Part shown: positions 11,037-21,500 of the stretch, piece by piece
How positions within the stretch are numbered: the first letter of the stretch is position 1
Layout of the letters: every line of letters starts with the position of its first letter
NCBI RefSeq assembly: GCF_009208555.1
Contig: NZ_WFLI01000009.1
Coordinates: 154,920-218,919 of the forward strand
Source: Janthinobacterium violaceinigrum
Lineage (GTDB): Bacteria; Pseudomonadota; Gammaproteobacteria; Burkholderiales; Burkholderiaceae_D
Reading direction: 5' to 3'
Length of the DNA: 64,000 nucleotides
The notes under the pieces: model-generated
Seen by the model: the letters and a program-made list of their open reading frames with translations, nothing else
Databases searched by the model: none
What the model was told of the DNA's origin: nothing
Position numbers and translations under genes: made by a program

Positions 11037-12146
11037 CTAAGGTGTGCTGCCCTTCTTTGCAGAACTCTTGATACCCGTCAACTCGATCTCCACCCGGCGG
11101 TTCGGCTGCAGACAGGCGATCAGGGCCGCGCGCGGCGCCACCTTGTCGCAGGCGGCGACGGGTTCGGCCTTGCCCTTGCCATACGCGCTGATGACATTGG
11201 CGATGCCCTGTTCACGCAGCAACTGTTTCACCGTCAGGGCGCGCCGTTCGGACAGGGCCTGGTTATAGCTGTCCGAGCCCAGGCGGTCCGTATGCCCCGT
11301 CACGGACAGCGTATCGATCTGGACATAGCCCTGCTTCAGGCGCGCCGCCAGGTCGCGGATTTTCTCGACGCCCTGCGGCAGCACGTCGGCCGCGCCCGCC
11401 TTGTCGAAGCGGAACAGGGCATCCATGTCGAGCGTGATGCGCTCATGCCCGATGCGCGGGGGCGGAGGCACCGGCGGTTCCGGCTCCCGCTTCGGCTGGT
11501 CGGCCGGGCACGCCGCTGCGGCGGACTGGGCGGCTGCCTGCGCATCTTCGGCCAGTTGCACGTACGGGTTCGCGTGGCGCCAGCCCTGCTGCTTGTATTC
11601 ATTGCCCGCATGCACCAGTTCCACTTCGCCGCACGCCACCTTTTGCGCTGCGCAGGCAAAGCCCGGCGATGCATGCAGCTTGCCGAAGCTGGCCCACAGG
11701 TCGTCGCGCAAGCGCGTGGCGTCGTTCACCAGCGGCGTGGCGTCGCCGGGATTGGGCGTGCTGCCGTCTTCCAACGCGGCAACGATCTTCGCCGATTCCT
11801 GCAAGGCTTGCAGGGGAAAGGCCGAGCGGTCGTTGCGCGTGTATTCGTGGAACGAGACGTCGAGCCAGCATTGCGCCTTGGACAGGTAATAGTCGCCCAC
11901 GCGCACGCCGCCATCGTTGAGCTTTTTGATGCGCTCCTGCAGCAGGCGGTAGGCTTGCTGGTCGGCAGAGACGGCCTGGTCGCTGATGCGCAGTTGCGGC
12001 ATGGCCAGCGGCGCCGCCGACAGGGTCGGCGTGACTGCCTGGGCCAGGCCCATGGCCAGCAGGCTGGCCAGCGGCAGCAGTTTCATCATCGGTGTCATGG
12101 TCGGTGTCAACATTGGTGTGATTTTCGGAGTCATGGTAGCTTTCAT
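11037..12146 (-). CDS. OmpA-family peptidoglycan-binding protein
   Basis: This 369-residue protein's C-terminal domain (about residues 235-355) is OmpA-like: ITLDMDALFRFDKAGA, then VTGHTDRLGSD and LSERRA, with the conserved Asp and Arg that bind diaminopimelate, and NRRVEIEL at the end. This domain non-covalently anchors proteins to the cell wall. A Pro-rich linker (EPPVPPPP) separates it from a Cys-containing N-terminal domain of about 180 residues with no family recognised. The signal peptide proper starts at M21 (MKLLPLASLLAMGLAQA). It is preceded by a Met/Thr/Pro-rich stretch with several in-frame ATGs, so the true start is uncertain. Its first ATG overlaps the stop of the barrel gene as ATGA, which suggests translational coupling in one operon. 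Confidence 0.85.
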   Translation of the reverse strand: MKATMTPKITPMLTPTMTPMMKLLPLASLLAMGLAQAVTPTLSAAPLAMPQLRISDQAVSADQQAYRLLQERIKKLNDGGVRVGDYYLSKAQCWLDVSFHEYTRNDRSAFPLQALQESAKIVAALEDGSTPNPGDATPLVNDATRLRDDLWASFGKLHASPGFACAAQKVACGEVELVHAGNEYKQQGWRHANPYVQLAEDAQAAAQSAAAACPADQPKREPEPPVPPPPRIGHERITLDMDALFRFDKAGAADVLPQGVEKIRDLAARLKQGYVQIDTLSVTGHTDRLGSDSYNQALSERRALTVKQLLREQGIANVISAYGKGKAEPVAACDKVAPRAALIACLQPNRRVEIELTGIKSSAKKGSTP

Positions 12147-15100
12147 GGCCGGGCCAGGGTACGGTTGATGGTGGCGTCTTTGCCTTTGAACAGGTTTTCA
12201 TCGAACTTGAAGCGCAGGCGCAAATACGGGCCGCGCGCCGTGTAGTCGGCGCCCGTCAGGTCGCGGTCGGAAAAGCCCGACCAGTTGTGGCCGGCCGACA
12301 GCCACAGGTTTTGCGCCAGCAGATAACCGACTTCGACGCCATTGGCCCACTGGCGGCTGCCCCCTTGCGGACTGCCCATCACGGCCGCCAGCACGCCGAT
12401 GTCCCAGTTCTTGCTGATGTCATACACGGTGCGCCCGGAAAACAGCCACGCCGTGTATTTCTCTTGCCCGGCGGGCAAGTTCTTGTCGTTGTTGTGCTTG
12501 GCGGCGACCCTGCCCGTGAACCACCACGGACGGCTGGGGTGATAGTCGAGGTGCGTGGAAACGATATGCGCGCGATAATTGTCGCCATCGATCTGCGACT
12601 GGTCGCGCACGGTCTTGTACTCGTAGCGGGCCAGGCCGTTGAAACGGTTGTCGTCCACGGGGCGCCACGCAAAGCCCAGTTGCGCCCGGTCCTGCAGCAC
12701 ATTGCCCACAGGCGCGCCGCTGGCGTCGTCGTTATTGCGCGTGTACAGCAGGTAGTTGCGTGCAAGCAAAGTCCAGTCGCGGCTCAGCTTGCGTGCCCAG
12801 GCAATCGTATTGAGCCACTGATCCTGGCGCTGGTTGCCCGGCGCGACCTCGCTGTCGAACAGGCGCCGGTACTCGAGCTTGACGGAACCCCGCCACAGGG
12901 GATTGACGGCATAGTCGAAGCCTGCCGCCACGGCAACGGCTTGCTGTTGCTGGCCGTTCATGACTTTCAGATATTCCACATTCGTGTTGGCCGCCAGCCC
13001 TTCGCCCAGGTTCCACGTGTTGCGCAAGCCGGACGCCAGCTGCAAGTCGCGCTGATTGCTGAGGCTGTAATCGATGGCGTCGCGCATGCGGTACTCGCCA
13101 AACACGGTGCCGCCCGGCATGTAGCCCGTATCGGCGCCGGCCACAAAGCTGGTGCTGCGGTCGGCCGGATTGAGCGAATACGCGGACGCCAGCCCCGTCT
13201 GGTTTTCATAGCGCGCGTACAGCCGGCTGCGTTCGGCCAGCTGGTATTGCGCGCCCAGGCCGTAGCGGTGCTGGTCCGCGTCGGCTATGCTTTTTTCCAC
13301 GTCGCCATTCAGGGTCCAGCGGTCCGTGGCCTTGTACTGCGCGCCCAGGCGCACGGTGGTGGCGTCCAGCGGCACCGTCGCGCCCGTCCCTGCGCCGGGA
13401 TTGATGGGCGCAAACGTGGTGATGCTGCCGCCCGTGACAGGGTCGATGGCCGTGTTGGCCGTGCCGTTGCCGAAGAAGCCGCCCGTGGGATTCAAGCCCG
13501 TGCCCAGCGGCGAGGTATTCGGCGCGATGCCGGCCGTCGACGGCATGCCGCCGCTCTCCTTCATGTGCTGGATGGACACGTCGAGCAGCCAGCGCTCGCT
13601 GGCATTCCACGCCACGCCCAGGCGCTGCGCATCGCGGCGCGCGTCCGTGCTGCGCTCGTCGCTGCGGATGGCCTCGCCATACACGGTGATGACGGGACTG
13701 AGCTTGTAGCCCGCCTTCACGCCCGCCTCGCCCCGCCCGCCCGTGATGCCGGCCGCCGTGTTGTTGAAATCCTTGTCGGAACGGTTCCAGAACGCTTTCG
13801 CTTCCAGCTTGTCATCCTTGTGCTGCAACTCGATCCGCGCCGCGTTGCCGCTCACTTCATCGCGCAACTCGCCCGCCTGGCCCGACGGCGTCGTGTAGAT
13901 ATTGCCGCCCGCGCTGTAGCTGGTGGACGTGGTGCGCGCCACTTCCAGCACGAGCAGGCTGTGCTCGCCCAGGCGCAAGCCCGCGTTGGCACTATGCAAT
14001 TTGTATGGCGACAAGGGATTCTTGTCTTCCACGGCCGAGCCGCCGAGCGAGACCATCTTGCCCAGCTGCACCTGCCCATCCACGCCCAGGGTCCAGAATT
14101 TCTCGCCGCCCTGGTCCACTTCATAGCTGATGCGTATCGATTGCGGGTCGCCATTCGGCGTCAGCGCGGGGATCGCCTGCTTGAACAGGATGCGCCCGCT
14201 GAACGGCTCGAAGCTGTAATCCTCGAAGCGGCGCAGCTGCGTGGCTTGCACGATATTGCCGTTCTGGTTCTTGTCGCGCACGACGATCTCGATCTTTTCC
14301 GAGTTTTCGATGGCGTTGTTGTTGCGCACGGCGAACGGTCCCGACGTGCCGTTCGCCCGGTATTCCTCGACCACCTGCTTCAGGCTGTCGTTGATGGCAA
14401 ACGCATTGGCGACGATGCCATCCTGTTCGTAATGGCCGCGCCCGCCCGTGGCCGTGCGGTTGTACTGTCCCAGTTTCCTCTGCTGCAAGTTCGCCACGGC
14501 GCCGCCGCCCGTCATCTGGCTGAAGCCGTCGCCCGTGGCAAAGTCGCCGTACAGCACGTAGCTTTTTTGCCGGTCGATGCGCACGTATAAACGGTCGCTG
14601 GAGCGGGCGTCGAAATTGCGCACGGAACTGTCGCCGTAGACGGGATAAAACTCTTCCGGATTGACATCGCGCAAGAGGCGCGCGCGCGTGTCCTTGTCCG
14701 AATCGTAGGCGGCCGTCAGCAAGGCGTCGCCACGGATGGTGCCTTTCAAAAACATCGCCGCACGGCCCGCCACATTGGCCTTGCCATTGTTGAACGCCCG
14801 GCTCCAGCGCTGGATGTCGCGCTCGAAACCGTCATTGAAACGCGACGGCGCAATGGCATCGCTCGACAGGCTGCGCTTGCTGATGATGCCGTCGATCAAG
14901 CCCACGGCCAGCATGTCGCGCAATTCCGGCAGAAAACTGATCGTGCCCTGCGCCGCCACTTTGCCGGCCGACACGCGCAGCAGCACGTCCTGCGGCGTGG
15001 CGGGGGCCAGCAGGCTGAAGACCGCTTCGCCATTCTCCACCGTCAGCTGCGTGCCGGGCGTGACCTTGTCGGCGTCGCGGCGCTCCGGTCCCAGTTCGTC

Positions 15101-15511
15101 CGTGCGGGCCCCGGGCAGCAGGATGCGCCCGCCGCTGGCCTCGATGGTCAATAACGCCGTGCCCGCCAGGGGCTTGCCCTGCTCATCAAAGAGGCTCACC
15201 GTCACCTTGACGGGGCTCTGGCCATCGGCCGGCACATCGTTCCCGTCCGTCTCGACGGCGATGCGCGCCACGCCCCGGTTGATGGCGTAATCGGTGGCGC
15301 CCACCTTGCCGGCGAGGAAGGAAGGCGCCGCCACGGCGGAGCCTGACGCACTGTCCGGCAAGGGCAGTTGCGCCAGGCTGGCCGCCGGCAAGGCCAGCAG
15401 GGCCAGCGCGGCGGCCATGCGCCGAGGCGCGGGGAGAGTTCTCTTCATGGCTTGTTTCTCTTTGGCGGCATTGGCAAGCGGCAAGTAAGGTGGCAGAGGC
15501 TTATTGCACAT
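12143..15511 (-). CDS. Large outer-membrane beta-barrel protein with N-terminal Ig-like domain
   Basis: A signal peptide (ALALLALPAASLAQ) is followed by an invasin/Big-type Ig-like domain at about residues 75-195 (ETDGNDVPADGQSPVKVTVSLFD). About 900 residues of alternating polar/aromatic strands come next, typical of a very large outer-membrane barrel; no TonB box or plug domain is recognised. ATG 15511 has AGGAGG seven nt upstream and overlaps the stop of the giant DUF11 gene, giving 1122 residues. ATG 15448 begins the signal peptide proper and is the alternative. Its stop overlaps the OmpA start. The context suggests that it exports or anchors the giant repeat protein at the cell surface; this is inference. 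Confidence 0.8.
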   Translation of the reverse strand: MCNKPLPPYLPLANAAKEKQAMKRTLPAPRRMAAALALLALPAASLAQLPLPDSASGSAVAAPSFLAGKVGATDYAINRGVARIAVETDGNDVPADGQSPVKVTVSLFDEQGKPLAGTALLTIEASGGRILLPGARTDELGPERRDADKVTPGTQLTVENGEAVFSLLAPATPQDVLLRVSAGKVAAQGTISFLPELRDMLAVGLIDGIISKRSLSSDAIAPSRFNDGFERDIQRWSRAFNNGKANVAGRAAMFLKGTIRGDALLTAAYDSDKDTRARLLRDVNPEEFYPVYGDSSVRNFDARSSDRLYVRIDRQKSYVLYGDFATGDGFSQMTGGGAVANLQQRKLGQYNRTATGGRGHYEQDGIVANAFAINDSLKQVVEEYRANGTSGPFAVRNNNAIENSEKIEIVVRDKNQNGNIVQATQLRRFEDYSFEPFSGRILFKQAIPALTPNGDPQSIRISYEVDQGGEKFWTLGVDGQVQLGKMVSLGGSAVEDKNPLSPYKLHSANAGLRLGEHSLLVLEVARTTSTSYSAGGNIYTTPSGQAGELRDEVSGNAARIELQHKDDKLEAKAFWNRSDKDFNNTAAGITGGRGEAGVKAGYKLSPVITVYGEAIRSDERSTDARRDAQRLGVAWNASERWLLDVSIQHMKESGGMPSTAGIAPNTSPLGTGLNPTGGFFGNGTANTAIDPVTGGSITTFAPINPGAGTGATVPLDATTVRLGAQYKATDRWTLNGDVEKSIADADQHRYGLGAQYQLAERSRLYARYENQTGLASAYSLNPADRSTSFVAGADTGYMPGGTVFGEYRMRDAIDYSLSNQRDLQLASGLRNTWNLGEGLAANTNVEYLKVMNGQQQQAVAVAAGFDYAVNPLWRGSVKLEYRRLFDSEVAPGNQRQDQWLNTIAWARKLSRDWTLLARNYLLYTRNNDDASGAPVGNVLQDRAQLGFAWRPVDDNRFNGLARYEYKTVRDQSQIDGDNYRAHIVSTHLDYHPSRPWWFTGRVAAKHNNDKNLPAGQEKYTAWLFSGRTVYDISKNWDIGVLAAVMGSPQGGSRQWANGVEVGYLLAQNLWLSAGHNWSGFSDRDLTGADYTARGPYLRLRFKFDENLFKGKDATINRTLARP

Positions 15512-18500
15512 GGCTGCCTCCTGCGGCTGGCGCCGTGGCTGGCACAGCGGCTGGCGTGGGCAGGCGGGGCGCGACGACAGGCTGGTTGGCGCTGTCCGTC
15601 GCCTGGGCCGGCGCGGCGGCCGGCTGGCTGCTGAAGCTCAGGCCCCCTCCCTTGCCGCCCTCCCTTTCCACGCTGCGCACTTCGCCCTGGGCACGGCGCG
15701 CCTTGACTTGCTCGAGCACGGGATTCGAGCACGAACCCTCGATGAAGTCGGCGCGCAGCAGCTCGCCGTTCTTGGTATCGAGGAACAGGCTGTGCGGATC
15801 GCCCAGGTTGCGGTTCGACGCTTCCATCATGCGGCTGGCGCGCGGCAACGTTGCGCCGTCGACCTTGATCACATGGCTGTTCGGCGTGATGCCGCAATAG
15901 CTATACTTGCCTTCCACGTCCGTGGTGAAGTTCGTGCCATCCTCCATGTACAGCCGCACGCCCGGGATGCCCAGTTCCTCGGCGTCCTGCACGTGGTTGT
16001 TGTTGCAGTCCACAAACACCTTGCCGGCGATGCAGGCATCCGTCGTAAACACGCCGCCCGTCACCTTCACTTTCGCGCGCGCCTCGTTCGACGGCGGGCC
16101 GTTGGTGGTCGTTGCCTGGGCCCGGTTGATGCCGTCGCCCTGCAGCGAACCGACGCCCACGCGCAGGCGGTAGCGGAAGCTGACGCTGGCGTTCGGCGCC
16201 AGCGATTCCAGCTTAAAGCTCAGCTGTGGCCCCGGCTTGCCGGAGGGATCGGGCTGCACCACATTGTTGCGCGTGGTGGTGCCGTCGATGTAGCGAAAGC
16301 CGGCCGGCAGTTTGTCGAGCACGCTGACGCCGAATGCCGTCGCCACGCCCGTGTTCTTCACCTCGATCGTGTATTGCAGGCTGTCGCCGATCTCGGCCTG
16401 GGTCTTGTTGACGCTCTTGCTGATCAACAGCATCGGCTTGTCCTTCGTGTTGAACACCACGGGCGTAAAGCTGGGCGGCGTGGCGCCTGGCGTGGCCGGC
16501 AGCAGCAGGGTGTCGGCCGAACTGGCCAGGGCCAGCACGCTGGCGGGCGCCACCGGCGTATTGCCGCCATCGGCACCGCTGTAGCTGTGGCCGATATTGC
16601 GGCCGCCTGCTTCCGAGCCCGGCATGGTGCTCGCATACACCTGGTTCAGCTGCGCCACGGTGGGGATAGCCGCCACGCTGCCGAAGTCGACCAGCACCGT
16701 GAAGACGATGTTGCAGCTTTCCTGCGGCTGCAAGTCACCCATGCCATTGAGCAAGCCAAACACGGTGGCGCCATTGAAGTCGGGATTGGCGACGCAGGCC
16801 GTGGCGCTGGCGGGCCGCGCCGTGACGGCCAGGCTGCCCGGCTTGAGGGCGACGCTGGTGGCCGTGGGGAAGACGGCGCGCAGGTTTTCCGCCACCTGCA
16901 CCATGGTCGAGGTCGGGTAGCCGGCAGGATAGCGGTTGGCCGCCTGCACCGTGTAGCTGATCTCGAACTTGCTGGCATCGACTTGTTGCTGCGCCGACAC
17001 TGCCTTGATGACATCGACCACTTGCCGCAGCAACACCACGGGCGTGGGCGTGTCTTCGCCCGTGTAGGCGACGCCGCCCACGGTATCCGAAGCATTGCCA
17101 TTGCGGTTAGGGTCGACCTTGTCCGCCAGCGCCGCCACATCCGCTGCCGTGGCCGCGGCGCCCGCATGGCTGCCGCCATTGTTGGACGCATCGAACACGA
17201 GGCTGCCCACGGGGGGCGTGTACGTGGGGTTGGCGGCGATCACGCCAGCCGCCGGGGCGGGCGGCACGCTGATGGCGCCGCCCCCGTTGGCGACAGTGCC
17301 GGCCAGCGCGCTGGCAAACACGCTGTTGTTGTACTGCGGCAAAGTCGTATCCTGCACCGTGATTTCCACGGTGAACGTAATGACGCTCAACTCGCCCTCG
17401 CCCAGGGCCGCATCACCGCTCAGCAAGCGCAAGTCGCTGCCGCCGCAACCGCCCGTAAAGCCCGGGTTGACGGCCAGTTGCCGGCTGCCGCCAATGGCGG
17501 GCGCGGCAGGCGGCGCGACGATACGGCACGCGACGGGTTCGGGGAAGGCGGCGCGCAGGCTGTCGAGCGCCTGCACGTTTTGCGCCGCGCCCTTGCCCAC
17601 GTTGCGGATCACCACCGTATACGGCACGGTGAAGACCTTGGCCGACAACTGGGTCACCTTGCCCACGCCCAGCGCCGCGCCGATGGCGGGATTTGCCACC
17701 TCCGTGACGGCCGTGCAATCGGACGCCTGCGCACAACGCGGCAAGTCGGGACCGGCGGGCACGATGGTGTTGCTCAACGTGCCGCTGGCCGCCACTTTCG
17801 CGCTCACCGTGACGGCGGCCACGGCGTTCGGCGCCAGGCCGGCCGGCACCGTGCACACCAGTTTGTTCGCCGCCAGCGGCGCGCACGTGGTGGGCGCGGC
17901 CGGCGTGACGACGATCTCGGTCAGGCTGGCGGCCAGGTCGTCCGTCAAGGTGATGGCGGCCGTGGTGGCGCCGCTGCCGCGGTTGGTGGCCGTGATGGTC
18001 CAGCTGACGGTGTCGCCGATGCTGGCATTGGCCTTGTCCGCCACTTTCTTCACCATCACGCTGGGGCTGGTGACATTGGTGCTGGTCTGGCAATCGGCCG
18101 GCGCCAGGCACAGTGGCGCATCGGGCCCGGACGGCACGACGCGGTTGAGGGCCGTGCCCGCCTGAGTGACGGTGGCCGACACTTCCACGCTGGCTTCGCC
18201 GCCATTGCCGATCAGGCCGGCAGGCACGCTGCAGGTCAGCACATTGCCTGCCACGGGCGCGCAAGTGGCCCGCACGGGCGTGAGCACCACATTCGTCAGG
18301 CCGGCCGGCAAGGTGTCGACCAGGGTCATGACGGCGCGCGTGGGGCCGGTACCCGTATTGCTGGCCGTAATCGTCCACACGACGGTGTCGCCCACATTGG
18401 CGCTGGCGCGGTTGACGCTTTTCCGCACCGCCACTTTGGGTCCCGTCAGCACGATGCTCGATTCGCAGCTGTTCGCCTGCGCGCAGGCCGGGTTGTCGGG

Positions 18501-21500
18501 TCCGCTCGGCATCACGCGGTTCGACAGCACGCCTTCCAGCGTGCCCGTGGCCGTCACGCGCACGCTGCGCGTGCCATTGCCGATAGCCAACTGACCAGCA
18601 GCAATGCTGCAGCTTTGCACGCTGTTCGCCACCCAGTTCGCCAGCGGCGGGCAAGTCACGCCCGCATCGGCGTTGACCGCCAGCACCGTCAGGTTCGGCG
18701 GCAGGATGTCCGCCAGGGTCACCACGCCCAGGTTGGCCACGCCGCCGCTGTTGATGGCGGTAATGGTCCAGATGATGCTGTCGCCCACGTTGGCATTGCC
18801 GACGTTGGCCGTCTTGGTGACGCGGATCACGGGACCCGGCATGGTCACCGTGGCCGTGTTCGGCAAGTCATACTGCACTTCCGTCGAGCTGGTGGCGATG
18901 ATGCTGACGATGGTCGACACATTGCTGGCCGGCTGGATATACGACAGGCCAAAGCTGTGCAGTTCGTTGGCCGCCAGGCTGGCGGGCAAGCCCGTCACCG
19001 TCAGCATGCCGCTGACGGCGTCATAGCTGCCGGCCGCGCCGCTCAAGGTCACGCCCATCAGGCCTTGCGCCAGTTTCAGGCTGTACGTCACGTTCTCGGC
19101 CGTGCCGGGACCCACGTTGCTGTAGCTGACGATGCCGTTGATCTGGTCGCCGGCACTGGTGGTGCCGGGGAAACCGTTCAGGGTGGTGGTCACGTCGACC
19201 AGCAGCTTGATGGCCGTGGTGGTGGTGGTGCAGTCCGCCGCCTGCGCGCAGACAGGATTGTCCGGGCCGCTTGGCAACACCGTGTTCTGCAGCACGCCGG
19301 CCGCGCTGGCCGTGGCCCGCAGCACCACTTGCGCCTGTCCGCCCGGCGCCAGGCCGGCCGTCACGCTGCACGTGACGATATTGCCCGCCACGGGCGCGCA
19401 GGTGGCCAGCTGCGTGGACAGCACTTGCACGCCGCTGACGCCTGCCGGCAGGTTGTCGGTCAGCACGATGGCGGACTTGGTCGCGCCCGTGCCGCCATTG
19501 CTGGCGGTAATGGTCCAGGTCAGCAAGTCGCCCACGCTGGCATTGCTCTTGTCGACGCTCTTGCGCACCGTCACTTGCGGCGCGACGAGGGTCGTCGTGG
19601 CCTGGCAGGCGCCGGCCGTATCGCAGGCGGGGTTGTCGCCACCGCTGGGCACGACGCGGTTCGACAGGCTGCCGCCCACCGAACCGCGGCCCGTGATGAC
19701 GACCTTGCGGCTGCCATTGCCGGCGGCCAATTGACCTGCCGCAATCGTGCATGACTGCACGCTGCCGGCCGTCCAGCTGGCGGCCGGCGGACAGCTCACG
19801 CCCCCATCGGGCGTCACGCTGAGCACGACGATATTGGCGGGCAACACGTCGGCGATGACGACGGCGTTTTGATTCGGCAAGTTACCCGTATTCGTGGCCG
19901 TGATGCTCCAGGTCAGGATATCGCCCACGGCCGCGTTCACCTTGTCGACCGTCTTGCTGGCGCGAATCACGGGGCCAGGCAAGTTCGTCGTCGCCGTATT
20001 CGGCAAGTCGTTGACGATTTCCGTGGAACTGGTGCCCACCACGCTGGTGATGCGCGAGCTGTTGCTGGCCGGCTGGGTGTAGAACAGGTTGAAGCTGGCG
20101 CTCTGGCCCGCGATCAGGGTGGCCGGCAAGCCGCTTAGCACGTACATGCCCGTGGCGCTGTTGTAGACGCCGCTGATGCCGGGCGCGCCGCTGACGGGGC
20201 TGAGGGACACGCCACCCAGGCCCGCTTCCAGCTGCAGGCTGTAGCTCATCGTTTCCGCCACGCCGGGACCCACGTTGGCAAACGTCACCACGCCGCGGAT
20301 GGCGTCGCCCGCGTTGCTGCTGGCGGGAAAACCGTTGAGCGTGGTGGTCACGTCGACCAGCAGTTTCGACACCACCGTGGTGGTCTGGCAATCGCCTGGC
20401 ACGGCGCACGCGGGGTTGTCCGGCCCGCCCGGCAGCAATGCATTGACGAGGCTGCCCGACAGGGTCGCCGTGGCGCTCAGCTTGACGGTGGCGCTGGCGC
20501 CGGCGGCCAGGCCGGCCGGCACGCTGCAGTTGACGACATTGCCCGCCGGCACGGCGCAAGTGACGGGCGCCGTCGGCGTCACCAGCACGTTCGCCAGGCC
20601 CGCAGGCAAGGTATCGGCCAGGGTGGCGATGGCCGTGCTGGGACCGCTGCCGCTATTGCGCAGGGTCAAGGTCCACGTCAGGGTATCGCCCACGTTGGCG
20701 GCCGTCTTGTCGACAGTCTTGCTGGCGTTCAGCAAGGGCGAACTGACGGTGCTCGTGGTGCTGCAATCGCCCGCCTGCAGGCAGACGGGGTTATCCGTGC
20801 CGCTGGCGCTGACGCCATTGACGAGACTGCCAGCGGCGGCGGCCCGCGCCGTCACTTGCAGCGTGGCATTGCCGCCGGCGGCCAGGCCAGCCGGCACGCT
20901 GCACGTGAGCACATTGCCGGCCAGCGGCGCGCAGGTGACGGGCGCGGCAGGCGTGACGACGATATTTGCCAGGCCGGCCGGCAAGGTGTCGGTGAGAGTG
21001 GCGACGGCCGTGCTGGCGCCCGTGCCGCTGTTGGCCAGGGTGACCGTCCACGTCAGGCTGTCGCCGATGTTCAGCGCCAGCTTGTCGACGCTCTTGCTCA
21101 GCGCCAGGCTGGGGCTGGTGATGGTGGTCTGCGTCTGGCAGCTGTTGGCCTGGAAGCAGGCCGGATTGTCCGGGCCGCTCGGCATGACATGGTTGGCCAG
21201 GTTGCCGCCCGCGCTCGCCTTGCCGGTCAGCACGATCTGGCGCTGGCCGTTGCCGGCCGCCAGCTGGCCGATGGCCACGCTGCAGCTCTGGCTGCTGTTG
21301 GCCACCCAGCTGGCCAGCGGCGGACAGGTGACGCCGCTGTCGGGCGCCACATTCGTCACGACGATATTGGCTGGCAGCAAGTCCGTCAAAATGACGGCGC
21401 CCTGGTTGGCCAGGCTGCCCGTGTTGCTGGCCGTAATCGTCCAGATAATTTCCTCGCCGACATTTGCCACGGCCTTGTTGGCCGTCTTGCTGACGCGAAT

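Noticed and set aside
15504..19754. Plus-strand open frame of about 1,400 codons opposite the DUF11 gene
   Set aside because: It is antisense to the repeat array; composition is Arg/His/Gly/Gln-rich without domains, as expected of a GC-rich shadow frame. The same applies to the long antisense frames at 20856-23324 and 24114-26765.
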